In this document: positions 8,451 to 17,304 of the stretch, piece by piece
Position numbering within the stretch: position 1 is the stretch's first letter
Layout: every line of letters begins with the position of its first letter
Translations under genes and position numbers: made by a program
The notes under the pieces: generated by a model
What the model was told of the DNA's origin: nothing
The model's database searches: none
The model's input: only the letters and a program-made list of their open reading frames with translations
From: Thermoleptolyngbya sichuanensis A183
GTDB lineage: Bacteria; Cyanobacteriota; Cyanobacteriia; Elainellales; Elainellaceae
DNA length: 64,000 nucleotides
Assembly (NCBI RefSeq): GCF_013177315.1
Contig: NZ_CP053661.1
Coordinates: 558,001 to 622,000, forward strand
Direction of reading: 5' to 3'

Positions 8451-11400
8451 ATGCAACTGAATCGCCAACGTGCCCAAAAGTATCTCCAGAAGTTTGATTT
8501 GGCATCTCTGTTTATTGAAGAATTGGGCTGGGATACGGTCGATCGCATCGTGTTGCCCTTCGAGATTGATGGTCACTTTTTCGAGGTGGTATCCATTGCC
8601 CAAAAGCGTGGCTTCATTGTCTACCAGTGCCTCACCCCAGAGATTCCGGCTCGTCCGCTTCGGATGAAGCTCGATTGCCAACTGACCGACTACAGCAAAT
8701 CCCACCTGTTGGTATTGGGCGATGAGGGGAAGACACAGCAGGAGTGGTTGTGGCTCAAACCAGAACTTGGCAAAAGCCCCAAGGTGCGATCGCACTCTTA
8801 CAAGGTGGGTCAGAATTCAGAGCCGCTGTTGCAAAAGCTGGAAGCGTTGATTGTTGATATCCAAGAAGAAGCGAGTTTAACCCATGTGGATGTGGCGCAG
8901 AAGGTGAAGCAGGGGTTTGATGTTGAACGGGTTACGAAGCAGTTTTTCCAGGATTTTGAAGGGTTACATCAGCGGTTTTGTTTGGAAATTGAGGGGATTG
9001 ATTCGGAGAGCGATCGCCGGTGGTATGCTTCGGTTTTGCTCAACCGGTTAATGTTTGTCTATTTCCTACAGCGTCGCTATTTCCTGGATAACGGGGATGC
9101 CTCGTATTTACAAAATAAACTCAAAGCCTGTCAACAGGAAGGTCGAAACTTTTATCAGTTTCTCCAGGATCTATTCTTTGTTGGTTTTGCTGAGCCGGAA
9201 TACCTGCGTGATCCAGTAATTCAGCAGCGTATAGGCAAGATTTGTTATCTCAATGGCGGCTTATTCCTCCGCCACACGATCGAGCAAAAGTATCCGCAAA
9301 TTCAGATTAGCGATCGCGCCTTTTCCCAAGTATTCGACCTATTTTCCCGTTATTCCTGGCATTTAGACGATCGCCCCGATAAAGACCCCTTGGAAATCAA
9401 CCCCGATGTGTTGGGCTATATCTTCGAGAAGTATATCAACCAAAAAGAATTTGGTGCCTACTACACCCGCCCAGAAATTACAGAATACTTGTGCGATCGC
9501 ACGATCAACAAACTGATTTTAGATCGCCTTACTCCCCTCTCCCCCCTTGGGAGAGGGGCTGGGGGTGAGGGTGTTTCCTCCGTGCTCTCCCCCCCGGAGA
9601 AAGGGGCTGGCAGAGAGGGACTGCTACCCCTGCTCGCAACCCTAGATATGAATCAGTGCGATCGCCTACTCAACGAGATTTTACCGAACCTAACCCTGCT
9701 CGACCCCGCCTGTGGTTCGGGAGCATTCTTGATCGCGGCAATGAAAACATTGATTCAAATTTATCAAAGGGTTGTTGACCGGGTCAAATCATTCCCAGAA
9801 AGCTCTGCGTCAGAAAACATCCAAAAATGGCTCAAAGAAGCCGCTAAACATTCCTCTCCGGAGTACTACATCAAAAAACGCATCATCACCGACAACCTGT
9901 ATGGCGTAGACATCATGGAAGAAGCCACCGAAATTGCCAAATTGCGGCTATTTTTGGCATTGGTCTCCTCCGCCAAGCGGGTTGAAGATTTGGAACCTCT
10001 GCCCAATATTGATTTTAATATCATGGCGGGCAATTCGTTAATTGGCTTGATTCGAGTCGATGCCGAAGGATTCGATCGCCTGTCTACCCCCCCCTCGCAA
10101 AAAGGGAGAGGGGCTGGGAGTGAGGTCATATTTCAGGGCAATTTGCTCCAAACCCTCGCTGCTTCTGCTTATCAGCAAATCCTACAAGACAAAAACCGAA
10201 CGATTGCCCTCTACAAAAAACACGCCTTCCAGAACAACAATGAGGAACTGCCTCAAGAAACGCGGTTATTGCAACTGCGAGACCACATTGATAAACTCAA
10301 TCGGGAATCCCAAAGCAAGTTAAATCAGTTGCTGTTGGATGAATTTAGCACGAAGTTGGGAATTAGGTATGAGCAAGCTCAACTAACGGGAAAACCCCAA
10401 AAACGACCGCTGACCCTTGCCGATATTGATATTCTGGAACCCTTTCACTGGGGCTATCACTTCGATACTGTGTTTGCCCGGGGTGGCTTTGATGCCATTA
10501 TTACCAATCCCCCGTGGGAAGTTTTCCAAACCGATGAGAAAGAATTTTTCCAAAAATATAACAGTTTAATCCGCAAGAAAAAACTTGATATCAAATCTTG
10601 GGAGAAACAGCGTGATCAACTTTTAAAAGATGAAGAAATAGCTAAGGCGTGGTTGAGCTACTGTAGCCAGTTTCCTCATGTTAGTCAGTATTTCAAGAAA
10701 GCAGACCAGTATACCAATCAGCGTTCAGAAGTAGATGGTAGGAGTGTCGCCAGGAAAATAAACTTATATTCCTTGTTTGTAGAACAGTGCTATAACCTTC
10801 TGAGAGAAGGCGGAGAATGTGGAATTGTTATTCCCAGCGGAATTTACACAGACTTAGGTACAAAACAACTGCGCGAAATGCTCTTTTCCCAGACCCAAAT
10901 CACGGGTTTATTCTGCTTTGAAAATCGTAAGACTATTTTTGAAGGAGTCCATCGGAGTTTTAAGTTTGTCATCCTTTCTTTTGCAAAAGGCGGGCAAACC
11001 CAAGCTTTTCCGGTGCGCTTTATGCGTCATGAGGTGGCAGAACTTGGCGAGTTTCCAGCACCTGACGATATTTACTTAGATGTACCCTTCATCCGCAAGC
11101 TCTCGCCGGACTCGCTCTCCATCATGGAGTTTAAGGAATCCATTGATATTGCCATTGCCCAAAAGATGCTGCAATTTCCCTTGTTGGGTGAAGCAATTGA
11201 GGGAACATGGAATCTAAAACTACGCCAAGAGTTTAATATGACAAGTGACAGTTATCTATTCAAAACGGAGCCTGCCCCGGGGCGCTTGCCGCTCTACGAA
11301 GGCAAGATGATTCATCAGTTTACCCATCGGTTTGCCCCACCCCGCTACTGGATCGATGAAAAAGAAGGGCGCAAGGCGCTGTTAGGAAGGAATGGAGTGG

Positions 11401-12059
11401 ATAATGGGCAAAAGCTTGATTATAAAGACTATCGTGTAGTTCATCGAAGGATTGCCCGAAATACTGATACTCGGACTTTAATCGCTACCGTTTTGCCTCC
11501 TAATCATTTTTGTGCAGACACAGCACAATCGGTTAGAAATTTATTACCTTATAATGTCACTCTTTATTTGACAGCAATTCTAAATTCGTTTGCGCTGGAT
11601 TCGGAAATTCGTAGAAAGGTAACAACACACTGTGATATGCATTTTATGTATTCTCTGCATATCCCTCGACTTCAGGAGGGCGATCGGTGGTTTGATGCCA
11701 TTGTGGAACGCGCTGCCAAACTCATCTGCACCACGCCAGAATTTGATGACTTGTGGCAAGAGGTTTTCCCTCATCCCCTAACCCCTTCTCCCAAGGGGGG
11801 AGAAGGGGAACCGGACAGCTCTTTTGCCCCCCTCTCCCGTTCTGGGAGAGGGGCCGGGGGTGAGGGCGGCAGGGGGGTGACCGATGAAACCGAGCGGGCA
11901 AAACTCCGTGCCGAACTGGATGGCATCATTGCCCACCTCTATGGCTTAACCGAAACCGAATTTGAGCATATTCTCAGCACCTTTCCCCTTGTTCCCGATG
12001 CCACCAAACAAGCGGCTCTTAAGGCCTATCGTGATGTCGAAAGGGGGCTAATCTCTTGA
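8451..12059 (+). CDS. Eco57I-type N6-adenine DNA methylase (type IIG/DISARM-like)
   Basis: A protein of about 1202 residues. The N-terminal 180 residues (FIEELGWD and a following IAQKRGF segment) may be a degenerate nuclease-like domain. The methylase core has DPACGSGAF (SAM-binding motif I, about 417) and ITNPPW (catalytic motif IV, about 683), typical of N6-adenine methylation. A target-recognition region and a helical C-terminus (AELDGIIAHLYGL) follow. I prefer ATG 8451 to the TTG at 8436, which overlaps the DUF29 stop. Three blocks of palindromic repeat sit in frame and add residues such as LTPLSPLGRGAGGEG without breaking the gene. It should protect host DNA from, or direct, the helicase-nuclease encoded upstream. 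Confidence 0.85.
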   Translation: MQLNRQRAQKYLQKFDLASLFIEELGWDTVDRIVLPFEIDGHFFEVVSIAQKRGFIVYQCLTPEIPARPLRMKLDCQLTDYSKSHLLVLGDEGKTQQEWLWLKPELGKSPKVRSHSYKVGQNSEPLLQKLEALIVDIQEEASLTHVDVAQKVKQGFDVERVTKQFFQDFEGLHQRFCLEIEGIDSESDRRWYASVLLNRLMFVYFLQRRYFLDNGDASYLQNKLKACQQEGRNFYQFLQDLFFVGFAEPEYLRDPVIQQRIGKICYLNGGLFLRHTIEQKYPQIQISDRAFSQVFDLFSRYSWHLDDRPDKDPLEINPDVLGYIFEKYINQKEFGAYYTRPEITEYLCDRTINKLILDRLTPLSPLGRGAGGEGVSSVLSPPEKGAGREGLLPLLATLDMNQCDRLLNEILPNLTLLDPACGSGAFLIAAMKTLIQIYQRVVDRVKSFPESSASENIQKWLKEAAKHSSPEYYIKKRIITDNLYGVDIMEEATEIAKLRLFLALVSSAKRVEDLEPLPNIDFNIMAGNSLIGLIRVDAEGFDRLSTPPSQKGRGAGSEVIFQGNLLQTLAASAYQQILQDKNRTIALYKKHAFQNNNEELPQETRLLQLRDHIDKLNRESQSKLNQLLLDEFSTKLGIRYEQAQLTGKPQKRPLTLADIDILEPFHWGYHFDTVFARGGFDAIITNPPWEVFQTDEKEFFQKYNSLIRKKKLDIKSWEKQRDQLLKDEEIAKAWLSYCSQFPHVSQYFKKADQYTNQRSEVDGRSVARKINLYSLFVEQCYNLLREGGECGIVIPSGIYTDLGTKQLREMLFSQTQITGLFCFENRKTIFEGVHRSFKFVILSFAKGGQTQAFPVRFMRHEVAELGEFPAPDDIYLDVPFIRKLSPDSLSIMEFKESIDIAIAQKMLQFPLLGEAIEGTWNLKLRQEFNMTSDSYLFKTEPAPGRLPLYEGKMIHQFTHRFAPPRYWIDEKEGRKALLGRNGVDNGQKLDYKDYRVVHRRIARNTDTRTLIATVLPPNHFCADTAQSVRNLLPYNVTLYLTAILNSFALDSEIRRKVTTHCDMHFMYSLHIPRLQEGDRWFDAIVERAAKLICTTPEFDDLWQEVFPHPLTPSPKGGEGEPDSSFAPLSRSGRGAGGEGGRGVTDETERAKLRAELDGIIAHLYGLTETEFEHILSTFPLVPDATKQAALKAYRDVERGLIS
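9531..9621. repeat. In-frame palindromic repeat block 1 in the methylase gene
   Basis: Two adjacent copies of a C-rich/G-rich inverted repeat (CTCCCC...GGGAGAGGGG, followed by CTGGGGGTGAGGG). The first translates as LTPLSPLGRGAGGEG. It lies between the conserved EYLCDRTINKLIL segment and SAM motif I, apparently in a tolerant loop. The same repeat occurs twice more in this gene. Confidence 0.75.
10084..10127. repeat. In-frame palindromic repeat block 2 in the methylase gene
   Basis: A single degenerate copy of the same repeat, coding for STPPSQKGRGAGSE, between the NIMAGNSLIG segment and the region before motif IV. The reading frame is kept. Confidence 0.65.
11770..11877. repeat. In-frame palindromic repeat block 3 in the methylase gene
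   Basis: Two copies, one CCCTAACCCCTTCTCCC-type (HPLTPSPKGGEGE) and one CTCTCCCGTTCTGGGAGAGG-type (PLSRSGRGAGGEGG). They separate the recognition region from the C-terminal helical segment. The frame is kept. Confidence 0.75.
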
Positions 12060-12150
12060 CTACTATTGCTACACCGCTGAAAACCTCAACGACCTCATCA
12101 ACCACAACATCAAATACCGCATGGGCAGAGACAACGGAGGTGATGACTGA
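12058..12150 (+). pseudogene. Unidentified coding-like fragment after the methylase
   Basis: The frame directly after the methylase stop reads DYYCYTAENLNDLINHNIKY and then RMGRDNGGDD before a stop. It has no start codon and no Shine-Dalgarno. It looks like a piece of a once longer protein, perhaps the next gene of the operon. I do not recognise the family. Confidence 0.25.
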
Positions 12151-12413
12151 TGTATACCATATATAACGTTGATTCATCCGCGAAACGGTACTTGCACCGA
12201 TCAAATCTTCGCTGCTATTTCGGCCACGATACCTGCGCCGTTCCAATATACTTTTCGCGAGGTTATGCTAATTGAGCAAAAGGACGGCGGGGCTTGGAGC
12301 ATAATTTCGCGGGTTGGCAAATCACAAAGCGACGAACAAAGCGATTCACCCAAGTCTCCGGTCGTCCGCGAATTTTAATCAAGTTTTTTTGGCGGCGACT
12401 GGGTGATCGCCCG
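12151..12413. other. Spacer with no convincing gene
   Basis: Short open frames exist here on both strands, but none has a ribosome-binding site, a recognisable domain or a protein-like composition. This stretch begins the decayed zone downstream of the defence operon. Confidence 0.5.
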
Positions 12414-12595
12414 CGTTAGCCCTCAGCGCCCTGGTTCTGTCAGCTTATCGGTGAGGAGACGATGGCTGCTCTGCAGGGCTTGCGCCAACGCCCCCCAATT
12501 GCGAAGGCTCGGTTCTTCGAGATCTGGGTCAAGCCGAATACTCCCAGCAACTTTCGGATCAGCCGCAGAGGCTGAGTAGCGACAGACTTCGGTCA
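12414..12595. repeat. Dispersed repeat, copy 1
   Basis: Shares both its ends and most of its length with 12898-13055, in the same orientation. Both start CGTTAGCCCTCAGCGCCCTG and end GTAGCGACAGACTT(C/G)GGTCA. Copy 1 has about 25 extra bases in the middle. On the minus strand both would encode a similar short peptide (RYSxSAADPK...LDPDLEEPSL). Confidence 0.7.
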
Positions 12596-12624
12596 GTGTG
12601 CAACGTCCCAAACGGTAGCCGGGG

Positions 12625-12780
12625 GGGCGATCGCCCAAAGATGTCGGTACTGTGAAATGAGGGCGATCGCCGAAAGGTGTCGGTGCTGGGAAATGAAGGG
12701 CGATCGCCCAAAGATGTCGGTACTGTGAAATGAGGGCGATCGCCGAAAGGTGTCGGTGCTGGGAAATGAAGGGCGATCGC
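12625..12780. repeat. HIP1-centred tandem repeat array
   Basis: Four units alternate as A (36 bp, 12625-12660), B (37 bp, 12661-12697), A (12698-12733) and B (12734-12770), followed by a partial fifth unit. Each unit begins GGGCGATCGC. The two 73-bp A+B pairs appear identical, which points to recent duplication. There are no spacers, so this is not a CRISPR array. Confidence 0.85.
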
Positions 12781-12897
12781 TCAGTGCATGGTCGTCTCCT
12801 CTCCTTTGCTGTTCCGTCTCCCTATAACTGCGTTGGTGCGGACGGAACAGAGGTTATCGGTGAGAGTTCAAGCTTGTCTGCCGCCGCACAACTTTGC

Positions 12898-13055
12898 CGT
12901 TAGCCCTCAGCGCCCTGGTTCTGTCAGCTTCCGGTGGGGTCGGCGATTCGCCCCCCAATTGCAGAGGCTCGGTTCTTCGAGATCTGGGTCAAGCCGCATA
13001 CTCTCAGCCGCTTTCGGGTCAGCCGCAGAGGTTGAGTAGCGACAGACTTGGGTCA
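12898..13055. repeat. Dispersed repeat, copy 2
   Basis: Second copy of the repeat at 12414-12595, in the same orientation, with a shorter centre. It abuts a transposase remnant on its right side. Between the two copies lie the HIP1 tandem array and about 110 bp of unique sequence. Confidence 0.7.
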
Positions 13056-13056
13056 T
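12907..13056 (-). CDS. Possible 49-residue ORF within the dispersed repeat
   Basis: An ATG at 13056 preceded by AGGAGG at an ideal 4-6 bp spacing opens a 49-codon frame (MTQVCRYSTSAADPKAAESM and onward). The other repeat copy keeps the frame but lacks this start region. There is no known domain. It may only be an artefact of a good ribosome-binding site next to a transposase remnant. Confidence 0.22.
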   Translation of the reverse strand: MTQVCRYSTSAADPKAAESMRLDPDLEEPSLCNWGANRRPHRKLTEPGR

Positions 13057-13063
13057 TAGACCT

Positions 13064-13202
13064 CCTGCATGAATCAGGAAGCGTGTGCCAGTTCGTAGTT
13101 GAGCAACCCTGCAATCAAGTTCAAGCGCAAGCCAAAGCGTCGTCTCCAGTTGCGATAGGGAAAAATCACAGCTTGATGGACGACTGTAGTAGAGAGGATT
13201 GC
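13064..13202 (-). pseudogene. Transposase C-terminal remnant
   Basis: The minus-strand frame ending at 13064 reads VVHQAVIFPYRNWRRRFGLR followed by LNLIAGLLNYELAHAS and a stop. The GLRxNLIAGLLNYE ending is typical of DDE transposases of IS5/IS982-like groups. A stop lies directly upstream in the same frame, so only about 45 codons survive. Confidence 0.45.
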
Positions 13203-13302
13203 TCAGCGCAAGCAAAATTTTGCTACGGAGTGTGAAGGGCGATGCTTCTTGGGAAATAGAATGCGATCGCCCCTATCCCTTTTCTTATCCAGGTAAAGCC
13301 CG

Positions 13303-13962
13303 TTATCGAATGCTGATGGTCAGGCTATATTCGCCGGAGGCATTGGCCTGTTCTTCGGGCACAATCCGCACGCGCACGTAGTAGTCGCCGCTGGCAGGCA
13401 GCACGCCCGACCAGTTGCCGCTGCCCGTATAGAGCGTGCGGCTATTGGGCTGCATCACGATGACTTGCAGAAACGGCGAGGTGCCTGTGATGCTGGTGGA
13501 CATGGTTTGTCCGGCGCGGGCGTTGAGGATGTAGTCGCGCACTTGGCTGCCCTGCACGCGACCGCCGACGGTGGCCGCCGATGAACCGGGGGCGAAGGAA
13601 ACCCGCTGCGGCTCGAAGGAGGACGGCGGTGCGGAAGAATCGGGGCGAACCAGATCACCGCGCACCCAGCCCCGCGCACCGGTTCGAGGGAATAGCACCT
13701 GATACCAGAGGCGGCCGTCAGAACTGGAGTTGACGGAGGTGATGATTTCGACGCGATCGCCCGGAAGTCCGTAATGCCGGATGGGGGCCGTGGTCGAGGG
13801 CAAATCGCGCACGTTGATGCGGCTGCCGGGGCTGGCGGTCAGCGTGGCCATTTCTGCCAGAGCCGCCAACGGAGCGAGGGCTATGAATGCCAGCGTCAGG
13901 GCAGTCGAGGTCAAAAACTTCGCAATACCGTTCGCAATACCGGGGGTGAGTGAAAGCTTCAT
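13303..13962 (-). CDS. Secreted SH3-like domain protein
   Basis: A 219-residue protein with an N-terminal signal peptide (hydrophobic ALTLAFIALAPLAAL, with cleavage expected near ALAEMA, about residue 36). Residues about 40-105 match a bacterial SH3 domain: TASPGSRINVRDLPSTTAPI, GLPGDRVEII, LWYQVLF and GWVRGDLV. The C-terminal 100 residues end in GDYYVRVRIVPEEQANASGEYSLTI-like text, resembling the pre-peptidase/PPC-type beta fold. It probably acts in the periplasm or cell wall, but no ligand can be inferred. It faces the repeat-rich region and appears monocistronic. Confidence 0.7.
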   Translation of the reverse strand: MKLSLTPGIANGIAKFLTSTALTLAFIALAPLAALAEMATLTASPGSRINVRDLPSTTAPIRHYGLPGDRVEIITSVNSSSDGRLWYQVLFPRTGARGWVRGDLVRPDSSAPPSSFEPQRVSFAPGSSAATVGGRVQGSQVRDYILNARAGQTMSTSITGTSPFLQVIVMQPNSRTLYTGSGNWSGVLPASGDYYVRVRIVPEEQANASGEYSLTISIR

Positions 13963-14321
13963 TCAGTCAAACCTCAAAAAAGCGTGGAAATAACAAAATT
14001 GGTGGAGCCAAGACAGGACTTATGCGGATCAAACCTGCAAACATGGAGTCTGCAATTTTGGCTCAGGAAACCCGGTTAAATCTTTAAATCCAAAAATCCA
14101 AGTGATTTAGCTACATCTGGGTGATTTACGTTGATCTGCACATCAAAGAGATACCCAAAGTATTCAGGTTTTTACACGAAATCCACGACAAAATCTGACC
14201 CTTTTCACCGATTTTCTAGGGCGATCGCCCCCTTGTAAAGTTCAGACCGCAAGCATTTCCAGAATATGCAGAAAGTCTTCAGGACAAAGATTAAGAAAAA
14301 ACGACGACTTTTGCAGGATGG
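13963..14321. other. Spacer, nothing recognised
   Basis: About 360 bp with lower GC than the flanking genes and one HIP1 site. It probably holds the promoter of the SH3-domain gene. No repeat, RNA or ORF of note was found. Confidence 0.5.
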
Positions 14322-15794
14322 CTAGAACTGGCGCGTCCAGTCCTGAAACCAGCGCTCGACGACGACCTTGGTCTGGGTGAAAAACTCGACCGCGTGCTTG
14401 CCCTGGCCGTGCAAATCGCCAAAGAAGCTCTCCTTCCAGCCGCTGAAGGGGAAAAAGGCCATCGGTGCGGCCACGCCGATATTGATGCCAATGTTGCCCG
14501 CTTCGGCTTCATGGCGAAACTTGCGGGCGGCCGCGCCGCTGCTGGTGAACAGGCACGCCATGTTGCCCCAGTGGCCGCTGTTAACCAGGGCGATCGCCTC
14601 CTCGATCGTGTCTACATGCAGTAGCCCCAGCACCGGGCCAAAAATCTCCGTCTGGGCGATGCGGCTGTCGGGGCGCACGTCTTGCAGCAGCGTCGGGCGG
14701 ACGAAACTGCCGGATTCGTAGCCAGAAATTTTGGGATTGCGCCCGTCGATCAGCGGCGTTGCGCCTTCGTCGATGCCCTGCTGGATCAGGTCAGAAATGC
14801 GATCGCGGCTTTGTAGATTAATCACCGGGCCCATCTGCACGCCCTGATCTAGCCCGAAGCCCACCACGCGAGACTTGGCCGCTTCTGCCATTGCCTCGGT
14901 GAAGGGTTCCCGCGCCCGCCCCACCGTCACCATCAGCGACGCGGCTAGGCAGCGCTGTCCGGCACAGCCAAAGGCGCTGTCTGCGGCGATCCGAATGGTG
15001 GAATCTAGGTCGGCATCCGGCAGCACGATGATCGGGTTCTTTGCGCCACCCTGACACTGCACCCGCTTGCCGTTCGCCGCCGCCCGACTGTAGACGTATT
15101 TCGCCACGGGCGACGAGCCAACGAAGCTAATGCCGCGAATCGCGGGATGGTCCAAAATCGCATCGACGGCTTCTTTTGCGCCATTGACCAGATTCACCAC
15201 ACCGGGCGGTAAGCCCGTTTGCTCGATCAGCCGCATCACCTTTTGCAGCGTCAGGGGCACTTTTTCCGACGGCTTCAGGATGTAGGTATTGCCGCAGGCG
15301 ATCGCATAGGGCAGAAACCAAAAGGGAATCATGCCAGGAAAGTTAAACGGGGCGATCGCCGCACAAACGCCCAGCGGCTGGCGAATCATGAATTCATCAA
15401 TGCCTCGCGCAATGTCTTCCGACACATCGCCCTGCATCAGCATGGGAATGCCGCAGGCCACTTCGACGTTTTCAATCGCCCGCTGCATCTCGGCTCTGGC
15501 TTCGGCATAGATCTTGCCGCACTCTAGCGTAATCGTCCGCGACAGGTCATCCAGGTTCTCTTCGAGCAGGCTCTTGAGCTTGAACAAATACTGAATGCGA
15601 TCGCCCGCTGGCACGCGCCGCCAGGTTTGAAACGCCGCTGCTGCTGCCTGAGCCGCGTCATCCACCTCATGGGCGGGCGACAGGGGCACTTTCGCCAGCA
15701 CCTCACAGGTGGCAGGATTCACCACATCTAAATAGTCGGTCGCTGCCGACGCGCACCACTGTCCATTGATATAGTTCTGCAATTGCTCTGCCAT
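14322..15794 (-). CDS. mmsA: CoA-acylating (methyl)malonate-semialdehyde dehydrogenase
   Basis: A 490-residue aldehyde dehydrogenase that oxidises a semialdehyde to the acyl-CoA with NAD. The order of motifs fits the MmsA/IolA group: [15 protein letters not shown] near 26, the [19 protein letters not shown] segment at about 148 and catalytic Cys282 in GCAGQRCLA. The FNFPGMIP and GQRC signatures distinguish it from ordinary ALDHs. I chose ATG 15794 ([13 protein letters not shown]) because the 35 codons before it run back towards cobD and lack conservation. A divergent name such as a different CoA-acylating semialdehyde dehydrogenase is possible. The gene follows cobD on the same strand but is unlikely to be functionally linked to it. 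Confidence 0.85.
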   Translation of the reverse strand: MAEQLQNYINGQWCASAATDYLDVVNPATCEVLAKVPLSPAHEVDDAAQAAAAAFQTWRRVPAGDRIQYLFKLKSLLEENLDDLSRTITLECGKIYAEARAEMQRAIENVEVACGIPMLMQGDVSEDIARGIDEFMIRQPLGVCAAIAPFNFPGMIPFWFLPYAIACGNTYILKPSEKVPLTLQKVMRLIEQTGLPPGVVNLVNGAKEAVDAILDHPAIRGISFVGSSPVAKYVYSRAAANGKRVQCQGGAKNPIIVLPDADLDSTIRIAADSAFGCAGQRCLAASLMVTVGRAREPFTEAMAEAAKSRVVGFGLDQGVQMGPVINLQSRDRISDLIQQGIDEGATPLIDGRNPKISGYESGSFVRPTLLQDVRPDSRIAQTEIFGPVLGLLHVDTIEEAIALVNSGHWGNMACLFTSSGAAARKFRHEAEAGNIGINIGVAAPMAFFPFSGWKESFFGDLHGQGKHAVEFFTQTKVVVERWFQDWTRQF

Positions 15795-15843
15795 GCCGAA
15801 ATGTCCTGCGTTTGATTCCTGCGTTCTGTTAGCGGTCTGCTCT

Positions 15844-16863
15844 TCAGGATAGCAGCGGGCGCAAGCCGGATAGGGAGTGGAGGGCGATCGCCCCGGCAAG
15901 CCAGAGTAAGAAAATGCGGCGAGTCAGGCTCAGGGCTTGCTGGATGCGTTCAGGCGTGATGGGACGCACGGGATCTGCCAACAGCGGCTTGTGGGTGAGG
16001 TTGCCGCGATAGGTGTTTTGTCCGCCGACCTGCACATCCAGCGCAGCGGCATAGGCGCATTCGCTCCATCCGGCGTTGGGGCTGGGGTCCTGGGGGGCAT
16101 CGCGGCGGCAGCGCTCTAGCACATGGCGGGGTCTGCCAGAGAGCAGCGCAATCGTCACCACCGTGAGGCGACAGGGTAGCCAGGTCAGCAGGTCATCCAG
16201 GCGAGCGCTGGCCCAGCCCAAGTATGTGTAGGGGGCGGCTCTATAGCCCACCATCGAGTCGAGGGTGCTGGCGGCTTTGTAGCCCAGGGCTAGCGGCACG
16301 GGGCCAAGGGGGGTAACCGATCCGGCGATCGCCCAAAACAGCGGAGCCGTTACGCCGTCGGTGGCGTTTTCGGTCACGGTTTCCAGCACGGCGCGGAGAA
16401 TTTCGGATTCTGGCAGGCTTTCTGTATCGCGCCCTACGTAGCGGCTGAGGTGCGATCGCGCTTCGGGTAAGTGGCCCGCTGCTAGGGGACGCAGCACGTC
16501 TGCTGCCGCATCGCGCAGGCTGCGCCCTGCAAAGCAACTGGCCAGCAGGATCGATTCGATCGCCAGTCCCAGGAATGGATGAACCGTGCGACTGAAGTCA
16601 ACGATGAGCCAGCCAACAAAGCCGCTGCCGAGGACGAGGGCGATCGCCAGCAAAACCCCTGCCGCCCGCTGCCAGACCACCCGTTGCTGCACGGATTCTG
16701 GCTCCGTCGTCAGATGCAGCCCGTCCTGCACCCAGTGGCTATAGCGACCGATGGCCCAGCCCATCACCTGCACCGGATGCAGCCAGTTCCACGGGTCGCC
16801 AATCAAAAAGTCCAGCAGGGCGGCGATCGCCAGCGGCAGGGCAGGGTTTTCCAAAAAATTCAC
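15844..16863 (-). CDS. cobD: Adenosylcobinamide-phosphate synthase
   Basis: A membrane protein of 339 residues that attaches the aminopropanol arm to adenosylcobyric acid in cobalamin synthesis (CobD/CbiB family). Family signatures are [19 protein letters not shown] at the start, [21 protein letters not shown] in the middle, [13 protein letters not shown], and [20 protein letters not shown] near the C-terminus. Several hydrophobic helices are visible. The start is taken as GTG 16863 (VNFLENP) because the upstream TTG at 16923 would add an unusual tail. cobU lies 46 kb away in this window, so the pathway genes are scattered. Confidence 0.88.
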   Translation of the reverse strand: MNFLENPALPLAIAALLDFLIGDPWNWLHPVQVMGWAIGRYSHWVQDGLHLTTEPESVQQRVVWQRAAGVLLAIALVLGSGFVGWLIVDFSRTVHPFLGLAIESILLASCFAGRSLRDAAADVLRPLAAGHLPEARSHLSRYVGRDTESLPESEILRAVLETVTENATDGVTAPLFWAIAGSVTPLGPVPLALGYKAASTLDSMVGYRAAPYTYLGWASARLDDLLTWLPCRLTVVTIALLSGRPRHVLERCRRDAPQDPSPNAGWSECAYAAALDVQVGGQNTYRGNLTHKPLLADPVRPITPERIQQALSLTRRIFLLWLAGAIALHSLSGLRPLLS

Positions 16864-17304
16864 GATAATTATCAATCCAGCGGCTTCCTCTATTTTCGGA
16901 GGAATCTGCGCCCGTGGGAGCAAGGGGTTCAGAGGGGGCGATCGCCCTGAGGCTGCGACAGGGTGCGGTTCTGGTGGGCGGCTGGGAGGATTGGGAGAGG
17001 CGGGCGATCGCCAAAAGCAATCCCGTCCAGTGGTTCAGGCACTTTTTGTATTTTGTTCTTCTTTTTATAAAAAAGAGTTTTCAAAAGTCTTTGAGAAGGT
17101 TTTTGAAGACATCAAAGGCAGTCTGGCTCTGAAAGAAAATACAGGATGCTTTTTAGACTGTGTAGAACCGTTTAGAGACGTGAACTGATTTGTCAGACCC
17201 TTTCCTTTGGGCATTTGGCTCTTCATAATTCACACAGTAGCCGCGATTGCCGCTGCTACTTCTCTCCTCTCTCCAGTTTTCATCCCTTCACCAGGAGCTT
17301 GCCC
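16864..17304. other. Divergent intergenic region before chlL
   Basis: About 440 bp between cobD and chlL, which diverge. It is AT-rich at 17040-17110 (runs of T and A) and probably contains the promoters of both genes. I could not assign convincing -10/-35 elements and saw no cobalamin riboswitch signature on the cobD side. Confidence 0.5.

Noticed and set aside
12169-12378. Plus-strand 69-codon frame
   Set aside because: No ribosome-binding site, no domain and an atypical composition; it lies in the decayed zone.
12625-12780. Possible CRISPR array
   Set aside because: Units are contiguous with no unique spacers and contain HIP1 sites; no cas genes are near.
16864-17304. Cobalamin riboswitch before cobD
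   Set aside because: No B12-box-like sequence (GCCACTG) was found on either strand.
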